Assembly: GCA_963779515.1 (NCBI GenBank)
Contig: CAVZYN010000001.1
Location: forward strand, 930,001 to 994,000
Direction: 5' to 3'
DNA: 64,000 nt
Source: CAVZYN01 sp963779515
GTDB taxonomy: Bacteria; Pseudomonadota; Alphaproteobacteria; Rhizobiales; Hyphomicrobiaceae
In this document: piece after piece, positions 34,927 through 43,486 of the stretch
Numbering within the stretch: the stretch's first letter is position 1
Layout: the number at the start of each line of letters is the position of its first letter
The notes under the pieces: model-generated
What the model was told of the DNA's origin: nothing
What the model saw: only the letters and a program-made list of their open reading frames with translations
Databases searched by the model: none
Translations under genes and position numbers: made by a program

Positions 34927-36332
34927 TCAGAACTTGATGCGCGAACCAAAGGTGAAGACGCAGATGTCGTTCAGAGCAGGCGCACCCGTCAGAGACGCAT
35001 CGAAGTTGCGGTAGCCAGCGTAGATTTCCATGGCAGCCGCGTCGATGTTCTGCACCACGCCAAGACCCCAGATGTTGGTCTTGGAGTTGCGCAAGTTGGC
35101 AGCGCCACCGGCGATGGTATCGAGGGCGATGCCCAATGCACCACCTTCAACCCGGCCATACTCGCCGTAGAGGTTGGTGTTGCCGATCCCGAAGAAGTTC
35201 CGCGAGATACCAGCCTGGATCAACCAACGATCCCATTCACCGGTGAACTGCGTCGTTCCCGCGACGAAGGGAACGCCATTGAGCGTCGAACCAGCGCGCG
35301 ACGACGTACGTGCGATCAGAGCTGACGTAGTCGCCCTGGATGAACAGGCCGGTGGCCGAGTGCATCAAGGCCAACGAACCGCCCCACTGCTTGACGTCGA
35401 AGTTCGCGACCGAACGAGTCGTCCTGGTTGCGCTCGTAGCCGATGCCGGCTGCGACCTTCACGCCGTTGAACTCGCCAGCGTAGCGCAGATCGATGCCGA
35501 AGAGACGGCCATCACGACCGTGGCGCTAGGCTCGCTCAGAGGTGCTGCCCGGAGCGTCTCACCGATACTGGCCGAGACAATGAAGCCCTGCACGGTTGGG
35601 CTGGTCCACTTAATGCCGTCCTTGCGCGCCTGATAGTCACCGGCGCTGTCACCCAAGTTCGAGACCGTATAAGCCGTCAGATCGCTCGTCGCCAACTCGA
35701 CGTAGCGCAAACCGCCGCCGATGTTCGAGAAGGCCGAACCGGCGACAACGCCGACGCCGCCGAGATCGATCGTCGTCTGCACGCCCGAGCTGGTCAGACG
35801 ACCAACGGTCATACGACCGATGCGCGTGCTTTCCAGCCACCAGTTGGCGTCACGCATTTGCAGCGCATGGTCGTTGTTCAGACCGCCGCCGCCAACGGGC
35901 CACTTCTTCCGTCAGCTGCGACGCGTTCGACGAACGGCCAGCCGAGCCAACGTCGATCAGGATCGAGAAGCCAGCCTTCCACTCAGGATTGATGGCAGCG
36001 TTGCCAGCAAAGCCAAAGCGCGTCGACGAGTTCGTGTTGTCGAGGCCGAGGTACGTGCCGGTGCCAGAGTTTCGCCGGCAGCCGGAGCCGGAGCACCGAC
36101 GAATGCACTCCGCCATCGATGCGCCCGTATCCAATGCATGATCAGCGCGGTTGACCTGACCCGACACGGTCAGCGACATCTTGCGATTGCCCTTGCGAGC
36201 CGTCGTTGCTTCGAGTTCAGCGACGCGTTCTTCGAGATCGGCGCAGCAGTTGCCGCCGAGGTCTGCCGCGGAAGCAGATCCGGCCATCGCCAGACTTGCC
36301 ACTGCGATCAGTGCGTAAATGCTAGTTTTCAT
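34927..36332 (-). pseudogene. Alphaproteobacterial porin, copy 1, several frame breaks
   Basis: The precursor begins MKTSIYALIAVASLAMAGSA, a signal peptide. It continues with ADLGGNCCADLEERVAELEA, a short coiled coil with a Cys pair, and KGNRKMSLTVSGQVNRA, the first barrel strand. The same family pieces then appear in different frames: TYLGLDNTNSSTRFGFAG (about 36060-35990), MRDANWWLESTRIGRMTVGR (35857 downwards), WTSPTVQGFIVSASIGETLR, and GISRNFFGIGNTNLYGEYGR (35220-35160). It ends SRIKF, with the terminal Phe of outer membrane proteins. At least four indels are needed between 36130 and 35230. The family forms trimeric general porins. Whether it is dead or mis-sequenced is open. Confidence 0.88.
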
Positions 36333-36762
36333 TTGTCCCCCAAATGGGTTTGGTTTCGGTTGCATTGCAGGAAGCAGCACGCGCAGTGCCCGGCGACTGC
36401 TCCCGTCCCCTCCGAGACGCTCGCACGCGCGTGTGCGCATGCGTCGCGAACGGGACGTGACCACGCAATTTCGACGCAACGGATTTTACTGGGACGCAGA
36501 TACGGTATGTGCGGCGCGAGATAGTTAGAGACTCGCCGGGCTTGCTCCCTGCGGCCGTGGCGTCCGTCCGGGAATGACCCGGAGGTGTGGACGACAAAGC
36601 CTTGGACCCGAAGGTCCGGCCGCACGAACTCATACAACAGTGCCTGCTCACTTAGGCTGGGTTCACGGATTCGGCAAAGCGCAGTGTGGGCTTTCGGTGT
36701 CCAATCCAGTGGATTTGTGGCTGATCTGCAACGAAAATCGGGCTGAACGGCGGGTTTTTGCC

Positions 36763-36886
36763 CCCTCATCCGGCGCTTCGCGCCACCTTCTCCCCATGGG
36801 AGAAGGAGGAAACAACGGGCGCCAGTGCTCGCGAATTCGTCCTTCTCCCATGGGGAGAAGGTGCCCGAAGGGCGGATGAGGGGGTC
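36763..36886 (+). repeat. Family A inverted pair, left of the DUF559 gene
   Basis: Paired units ccctcatccggcgcttcgcg...ctccccatgggagaagg and ccttctcccatggggagaag then gtgcccgaagggcggatgag. The last bases touch the DUF559 stop codon. Confidence 0.85.
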
Positions 36887-37239
36887 TAACCACAGCGCCG
36901 CTGCACATGATCGAGAAGCGTCTCCAGCACCCCGAACATGTTCCGCTTCACATCGACATTCCACACCCGGACCACCGCATATCCCATCTGCTCGAGATAA
37001 GCCGTCCGATCCCGATCCAACAACTCGCGTCCGATTTCGGCATGCTGCGCGCCGTCGAGTTCGACGATCAGCATCGCTTGTTCGCACATAAAGTCCGCGA
37101 TATAGGGCCCCAACGGAACCTGCCGGCGGAATTTGAAGCCACCGAGCCGCCGATCCCGCAGCCTCGACCACAACGCCCGCTCCTCATCGGTTTGGGTACG
37201 TCGCAGAGATCGGGCGCGACTGGTTTGGTTCCCGGTCAT
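36886..37239 (-). CDS. DUF559 endonuclease-like protein
   Basis: The 117-residue protein starts MTGNQTSRARSLRRTQTDEE and is one DUF559 domain: ERALWSRLRDRRLGGFKFRR, QVPLGPYIADFMC, LIVELDGAQHAE, DRDRTAYLEQMGYAVVRVWN. The Asp in IADFMC and ExDG in VELDGAQH form a PD-(D/E)XK-like site related to very-short-patch-repair (Vsr) nucleases. Function is unproven for the family. The gene stands between two paired family A palindromes (36763-36886 and 37261-37384) about 50 bases or less from each end. An upstream ATG at 37269 runs into the repeat. Confidence 0.85.
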   Translation of the reverse strand: MTGNQTSRARSLRRTQTDEERALWSRLRDRRLGGFKFRRQVPLGPYIADFMCEQAMLIVELDGAQHAEIGRELLDRDRTAYLEQMGYAVVRVWNVDVKRNMFGVLETLLDHVQRRCG

Positions 37240-37260
37240 TGGTTCAGCGCTCTGGATCAG

Positions 37261-37384
37261 CCCCCTCATCCGCCCCTTCGGGGCACCTTCTCCCCATGGG
37301 AGAAGGATGAAGTCAAGACCACCGGCGCCCGTTGTTTCATCCTTCTCCCATGGGGAGAAGGTGGCCGAAGGCCGGATGAGGGGC
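37261..37384 (+). repeat. Family A inverted pair, right of the DUF559 gene
   Basis: cccctcatccgccccttcgg and caccttctccccatgggaga face tccttctcccatggggagaa and ggtggccgaaggccggatga. The start codon of DUF559 lies about 20 bases away. Confidence 0.85.
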
Positions 37385-37419
37385 CTGTCCCAAACGCAAA
37401 AGAGCCGCCACCCTCAGCC

Positions 37420-37531
37420 GTCATGCCAGGGCTTGTCCCTGGCATCCATACGCTGTGGACTTGCGACGGCGCTCCAGTCGTACTGGCGTGGTCCTGGATC
37501 CTGGGCACAAGGCCCAGGATGACGGCTGTGG
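37420..37531 (+). repeat. Family B inverted pair, copy 3
   Basis: gccgtcatgccagggcttgt, a centre with catacgctgtggacttgcga, then gggcacaaggcccaggatga. It matches the two copies at 34527 and 34709. Confidence 0.8.
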
Positions 37532-37555
37532 TTGGGCGCGCACCGTCCAAAACGC

Positions 37556-37584
37556 AAAAGAGCCGCCCGAAGGCGGCTCTTTAT
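37556..37584 (-). terminator. Terminator of the second porin gene
   Basis: Hairpin AGAGCCGCC/GGCGGCTCT with CGAA in the loop, followed on the minus strand by TTTTGC. It matches the stem after the first porin. Confidence 0.78.
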
Positions 37585-37607
37585 AATGTCTGTCAGGCGA
37601 AGCGCGA

Positions 37608-39018
37608 TCAGAACTTCACGCGTGCACCAGCCAAGGAACGTGTTGATGTTGCCTTGGATCGACACCGGCTTCGTCAAGATTGTAGTTGCGGTAGCCAGCA
37701 TAGAGCTCCATCGCGGCAGCGTCGATAGCCTGGACGATACCCAGACCATAGTAGCGCATGTCGCTTTGCGTGCCATTGAGCGTTGCGCTCCACACGCCAC
37801 CAGTATCGTTGGCCTTGCCGTATTCGCCGTACAGCGTGGTGCGGCCGATGCCGAACCAATTCTGCGCGATACCAGCCTGCACCAGCCACGTATTGCCCGT
37901 GTCGCGTTGTCGCAAGGGCTGGATGCCAGGTTGGTGGCATTGCCGCGCTTGAAGCGCAGATAGTCACCTTGCACGAACAGGCCAGTTGCGATGTGCATGA
38001 GGGCCAACGAGCCACCCAGGTTCGTCGCTGCACGTTGTCAGGTGTCGAGGCATCGTCACCGCTGCGCTCGTAACCGATGCCCGCTGCGAGACGGAAGCCA
38101 GAGAACTCACCCGCATAGCGCAGGTCAACGCCCCAGATATTGCCGTCGACGCCGCACGTGTTGTTGGCGACGTTCGTTGCGCAGCAGCCGCTGGCGTGAC
38201 GTTGACGTTGCCAGAGCACGTGGCATCGTTACCAGTGGTGTGACGACGGCCGGTTTCACCATAAGACGCCGACATGACGAAGCCGACCAACGACGGGCTG
38301 GTCCACTTGATGCCATCCTGACGGAAGCCGTAGTCGCCGTTGTCGGTTGTATGCATCGCGAAGTTCCATGGCCGTAGCAAGGTAACCTGGCTGCCGACGA
38401 GGCCTGACGACGAGGCAACGACGCTTGCGCCGCCGAGATCGATCGTGCCAACCGGGCCCGAGCCCGTCAGACGACCCAACCGTCAAGCGGCCGATCTGCG
38501 ACGATTCGATCCACCAGTTGGCATCGCGCATGCGCAGGCCATGGTCGTCGTCGAGACTTGCGATGCGCCGAGCAGCGTTGAACTGTGCAGGATCGTCATT
38601 CACGCGGGTGATGCCGCTGGTCTGCGAACCCGATGCAAGATCGATCAGGATCGAGAAACCAGCAGAGACCGTCGGCGATACTTTTGCGCTGCCCGCGAGG
38701 CCGAAGCGCGTCGACGAGATCGAGTTGTCCATGCCGAGATAGGTGCCGCTGTCGGGCGTTGCGCCAGCGATTGAGGTCAGTCATGGTTCCAGTACATGAT
38801 CGCCGGTTCACCTGACCCGAGATGGTCAAGCTCATCTTGCGGTTGCCTTTGCGGGCCGTTGTGGCCTCGAGTTCAGCAACGCGCTCTTCCAGATCCGCGC
38901 AGCAGTCGCCGCCGAGATCCGCTGCTTGAGCAGGCGACATCGAAATGCCGACTGCGAAAATTCCAGCCGTTGCCACGATGGCAAGATGGCTGGCCGACTT
39001 CAGAAGTCCCCCGATCAT
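37608..39018 (-). pseudogene. Alphaproteobacterial porin, copy 2, several frame breaks
   Basis: The precursor starts MIGGLLKSASHLAIVATAGI (AAGGAG-type site upstream) and has a signal peptide ending near AQAADL. The block GGDCCADLEERVAELEATTA is almost identical to that of copy 1. Family pieces recur in shifting frames: TYLGMDNSISSTRFGLAG, MRDANWWIESSQIGRLTVG, WTSPSLVGFVMSASYGE, VQAGIAQNWFGIGRTTLYGE, and AMELYAGYRNYNLDE. Its end is readable as TFLAGARVKF only if one base near 37630 is dropped. At least five indels are needed. It would be a trimeric outer membrane channel. The tandem arrangement with copy 1 suggests gene duplication. Confidence 0.88.
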
Positions 39019-39527
39019 GTGATCTCTCCTTAGGACTGACGCTACCGGAAACCTAATCACGCTATACTGAGTGCGACTGGCACCAACTCCCACACGGTTG
39101 GTTCAGAGGAGCGATTGCCGGATGCCCTCTGAGGCCGTTCGTGCTGGATCAAGGCTTAGACCGGTGATCTGGTACACAACAACAGGAAAGGCGAATCACG
39201 TCAGGGGTTTTGAGGCGGTAGTGACTGATTCGCCACGAGTGAAGCCCCCGCAATGCCGCAACCACGCCGCGTTTTGCACATCTCTGCGCATCGCAAAAAT
39301 TCAATAAAACCGCCTGTTTTCAGCACGTTCTCGGCACAAGTGAAAAAATGTGTGTGGCTGCAATGCTCACTTGACGACTTTCCCCTCAAGTCGCGGCACG
39401 GCACCGAACCCGGAGGTCGTTTCGAGCAGCAAAAACATGCCGTCCTGCGGGACCGCGTCACACTGCGCGTACGCGCCCGCCCCGCTAAGATCGTCACGTT
39501 GATCACTTCTCATGCTCAGGACCATCC
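39019..39527. other. 509-base intergenic stretch, porin 2 / ubiH-like divergent region
   Basis: No gene is supportable. It must hold the promoter of porin 2 and that of the UbiH-like gene, since the two diverge. GC falls around 39280-39360. I see no operator or terminator I would trust. Confidence 0.5.
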
Positions 39528-40770
39528 GTGTCGATCGCACCCCTCGAAGCCCGCGATATTGCAGTGGTTGGCGCGGGGCCGGCGGGCCTGATCGCGGCAC
39601 TTGCCGCGGCATCGCAGGGCCTCAGCGTCGCCGTCGTCGATCCCCTGCTCGGCCTGACCGTTGAGCCGCGTGTCGACATGCGCTCGACCGCTTTGCTCGC
39701 CGGCAGCGTCACCCTGCTGCGAAACCTCGATATTTGGTGCGAAATCCGCACCACCGGCGCGCCACTCGACGCGATCCGGCTCGGTGGACGCGCGCGGCGG
39801 TCTGGTGCGCGCGCCGGAAGTGCTGTTTCGCGCCACCGAGTGCGGTCTCGACGCGTTCGGCTGGAACGTCCCCAACATGCACTTGACGCGCATTCTGCGC
39901 ACACGTTTGCGCACCATGCCGCACGTCGTGCTGGTGCCCGACGCTCTCGCCGCGCTCGAAGCGACGCCCGATGGCGCGCGCCTTGTCCTCAAGAATGACT
40001 CAAGCAGGACGCTCGACGCGCGCCTCGTCATCGGCGCCGATGGACGCCACTCGCGCGTGCGCGAAAAGGCTCATTTGGAGGCGAAAAGCTGGAGTTATGC
40101 TCAAGTCGCGATCGCGACGGCGTTCGCGCACAGTCGAGCACATCACGGCATTTCGACGGAGCTGCATCGCGCGGCGGGTCCGCTGACGACGGTGCCGCTG
40201 CCGGGCCGCGCCTCGAGCCTCGTGTGGGTCGAGACACCAGAGGAAGCCGCTCGCCTCGCGGCGCTGACGCCCGGCGAATTTCTCGACGCACTCGACCAGC
40301 ATCTCGGCGGCCTCCTCGGCGCCCTCTCCGACCTCGGCCCCCGCTCGTCGTTTCCCCTCTCCGGCCTTGCCGCCTCGCGCCTCACCGCGCCGCGCGTCGC
40401 CCTCATCGGCGAGGCCGCCCACGTCGTCCCGCCCATTGGTGCGCAAGGCTTCAATCTCGCCGCCCGCGATGTCGCCTGCCTGATCGACGCCGTCACCGAT
40501 GCGCGCGCCAGCGGCGGCGACATCGGTGCGCCTGAGACGCTCGACGCCTACGCATCCCAGCGCCGCATCGACATCGCCGGCCGCACCACCGCGATCGATC
40601 TCCTCAATCGCTCGCTGTTGACCGACCTCTTGCCCGTGCAGGCGTTGCGCGGCCTCGGCCTGCATCTGATGGCCTCGATCGGCCCGTTCCGGCGCATCGC
40701 CATGGATGCGGGGTTGAGCCCCCCCGGCCCGCCGCCAAGGCTGATGCGCCCACCCGCGCGCCCCGCTTGA
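39528..40770 (+). pseudogene. UbiH/UbiF-family FAD monooxygenase, frame broken near 39785
   Basis: The protein opens MSIAPLEARDIAVVGAGPAG, a GxGxxG FAD motif, and continues SVAVVDPLLG and VEPRVDMRSTALLAGSVTLL. The frame fails after DAIRL near 39785. Dropping one G joins it to VDARGGLVRAPEVLFRATEC, then LVIGADGRHSRVRE (the DG motif) and ALIGEAAHVVPPIGAQGFNL (the second FAD motif GD/E-AAH). The restored length is about 413 residues. Enzymes of this family hydroxylate the ubiquinone ring. Which position is not clear, so I give no symbol. The start codon is a GTG at 39528. Confidence 0.9.
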
Positions 40771-40840
40771 CGCCGCGCCGCGAAACCGGCACGTCGCAGC
40801 AGCCCGCCCTCATTGGCCCGCCCTCACCGCAAAGCCTTCG

Positions 40841-41743
40841 ATGCTCTCGCCGACCGACATCCGTTATCGCCTCGAGTACGCCGCGTTGCGCGGACTTGTT
40901 GCGCTCGTACGGGTCTTTCCTGTCGATACTGGCGGCATCGATCTCCGCCCGCATCTGGCGCACGCTCGCGCCCTATCAGCGCCGCCACAAACGGGCGCTC
41001 GAAAATCTCGCGATCGCATATCCCGAGAAGACGCCTGAAGAGCGTGAGAAAATCGCACTGAGAATGTGGGACAACCTCGGCCGCGTGATGGCCGAGACGA
41101 TGCAGATCGATCGCATCATCGCCGACCCGGCGCGCATGGAGATCGCCGGCCGCCACGTGTTCGAGCGCTATCGCGGCCGCCTCGGCCCCGTGATCGGCGT
41201 CTCGCTGCACATGGGCAACTGGGAGTTCGCGATCTGGCCGCTGACGCTCGCCGGCGCCCGCCCGCCGCCGTCTATCGCACCGTCACCAATCCGCTGGTCG
41301 ATCAATATCTGCGCGATCAGCGCCGCGAGTTATATCCGAGCGGCCTGTTCGGTCGCGGCAACGCACTCGAAGACATCGACGAGGGCCAGAAGACCGCGCG
41401 CCTGATCATGGATTTTGTGCGCCAGGGCGGCCGTCTCGGGCTCGTCTGCGATCTCTTCGATCGCAACGGCGTCGCCGTTCCCTTCTTCGGGCAACCCGCA
41501 AAATCGGTTTCGATACCGGCGATGATCGCGCGCCGCACCGGCGCCCGCATCTGGATGGCGCGCTGCCTGCGCATCGGCACCGAGAGCCGCTTTCGCATCG
41601 ACATGAAAGAGTTGAAAGTGCCGCGCACCGCGAACCCCTCCGATGACGTGCGCTGGGTCACCGCCGAAATGCAGCGCCAGTTCGAGATCTGGGTGCGCGA
41701 AAATCCCGAGCAGTGGATGTGGTCCAACCGGCGCTGGAGCTGA
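40841..41743 (+). pseudogene. HtrB/LpxL-like lysophospholipid or lipid A acyltransferase, two frame breaks
   Basis: The protein starts MLSPTDIRYRLEYAALRGLV. A one-base shift near 40932 leads from FPVDT to AASISARIWRTLAPYQRRHK. The block GVSLHMGNWEFAIWPLTLAG carries the HxGNWE acyltransferase motif. A second shift near 41262 leads to AAVYRTVTNPLVDQYL, followed by RQGGRLGLVCDLFDRNGVAV and the end EQWMWSNRRWS. These are the blocks of the LpxL/HtrB family, which adds acyl chains to lipid A or lysophospholipids at the inner membrane. The restored length is about 300 residues. It lies 70 bases after the UbiH-like gene. Two indels in one gene suggest sequence error. Confidence 0.88.
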
Positions 41744-41854
41744 GCGGATTCGAGCCGCCGAGCCGCGTCCCGTGGTCGAATCGGCGATGGGCTCCCACAT
41801 CGCTTTCTTAGGCCCCCCCGAAACGGGTCGATCAATCCGCAGATCGGCTCTGAT

Positions 41855-43475
41855 TCAGCGCGTCAGTCCGTCGCGCGCGTCGTCGGCGCGCCGCTTGGGA
41901 TCGCGCGCCGCCGGATCGCCGATGCCGCCGCCGCCGGGCGTGTTGATGACGACGCGCTCGCCAGGCGCGACGGTCTGCATGCCTTTGCCTTTGAGGCGGC
42001 GGCCGCCTTTGATGGCGACGCTGCCCGCCGCGCCGTCCTTGCCGCCGTCGCGGCCGCGCGGGGGATGATCGATGCGATCGAAGGCCGCGAGCAGATCGAA
42101 CGGCTCGCCGATGCCGCTCTCGATCTCGATGGTCTGGCCGAGGCCGCCGCGCGTGCGCCCCTGCCCGCCGGAGTTCGGGCGCAGTTCCTTTTTCCAGAAG
42201 ATCAGCGGCGTGATCTGCTCGGCGATCTCGACGGGCGTGCCCTTGACGCCTGATGGATAGGCGGTGGCGGAGAGGCCGTCGGTCTCGGGGCGCGCGCCGG
42301 TGCCGCCGTTCGACGTGACCGCCATGGTAAACCCGTAGTTGCCGCCGCCACCGCCTTTCACCGCGCCGCGCACGTTGATGTTCCACAGGCACGAGGTGCC
42401 CTCGGCCGGCACGCGATCCGGGATGGCTTGGCGCAGGCACCCGAACACGACGTCGGGCAGCATCTGTCCGAGGATGTGGCGGATCAGGACCGCGGCGGGT
42501 TTCTGCGCGTTGAGGATCGATCCGGGCGGCGCCGAGACCGTCAGCGGCGCCAGCGAGCCGGCGTTGTTCGGAATCCGTGCAGCAACGATGCAGCCGAGGC
42601 CGAACACGGTGTAGGCCGTGGTGTAGGAGAGCGGCACGTTGATGCCGCGGCGGACCGACGGCGATGTTCCGGTGTAGTCGACGTGGATGCCGCTTATCGC
42701 TGATGGTGGTCGTGCCCGTCAGCGTGATCGGCGCGTCGTAGCCATCGGTGATCATGCTGTTGGTCCATGTGCCCTTCGGCAGCTTGGCGATCTCGGCCAT
42801 GACCGCGGCGTTGGAACGCGAACAGATGTGCTCGGCGAGCGTATCGAGCGTGTCGAGCTTGAACTCGTCCATCATCTCGATCAGACGCTTGACGCCGACA
42901 TCATTGCAGGCTGTGAGCGAATAGACGTCGCCGACGGTGTCGATCGGCAGCCGCGTGTTGGCGCGAATGATCGCCATCAGCGTTTCGTTGACGCGGCCCT
43001 CCTCCAGGATCTTCAGGAACGGAATGTAAAGCCCTTCCATGAAGACGTCGGTGGCGTCGGGGCCGAAGCCGATGCCGCCGATGTCCATCAGATGCGAGGT
43101 GCACGAGAAGAGACCAATCAAGCGGCCTTTGTAAAAGCAGGGCGTGGTGATGACGAAGTCGTTGGTATGGCCGGTGCCCATCCAGGGATCGTTGGTGATG
43201 TAGGCATCGCCCGGTTTCATGCTCTCGAGCCCGAAGTGGGCGATGAAGTGCTTCACCAATTCAGCCATCGAATTGACATGGCCTGGCGTGCCGGTGACGG
43301 CCTGGGCCAGCATCCGGCCTTGTCGGTCGAAGATGCCGGCGGAAAGGTCCCCCGCCTCGCGCACGATCGGCGAGAACGCGGTGCGCAGCAGCGTCTGCGC
43401 CTGCTCCTCGACCACGGCGATCAGCCGGTTCCACATGATCTGCAGTTCGATGTCGGTCAGCGCCGTGCGTGTCAT
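41855..43475 (-). pseudogene. Hydantoinase / 5-oxoprolinase B subunit (HyuB), frame broken near 42694
   Basis: HyuB with HyuA cleaves hydantoins, 5-oxoproline or related cyclic amides, or takes part in related ATP-dependent carboxylases. The first part begins MTRTALTDIELQIMWNRLIA and includes FSPIVREAGDLSAGIFDRQG and AYITNDPWMGTGHTNDF, both HyuB signatures. One extra A near 42694 shifts the frame after TTISD. Removing it gives SGIHVDYTGTSPSV, then NVPLSYTTAYTVFGLGC and LNAQKPAAVLIRHILGQMLP. It ends with DPKRRADDARDGLTR. The restored length is about 540 residues, normal for HyuB. It follows hyuA by 11 bases and should be in one operon. Confidence 0.9.
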
Positions 43476-43486
43476 ATGATTGTCCT

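Noticed and set aside
36329..37171. 280-codon minus-strand frame spanning the DUF559 gene and the porin 1 leader
   Set aside because: It runs through repeats and the DUF559 gene in another frame and shows no family.
33690..37560. Possible CRISPR array because of many repeats
   Set aside because: The repeats are palindromic units of different families with irregular spacing, not regular direct repeats with unique spacers. No cas genes are present.
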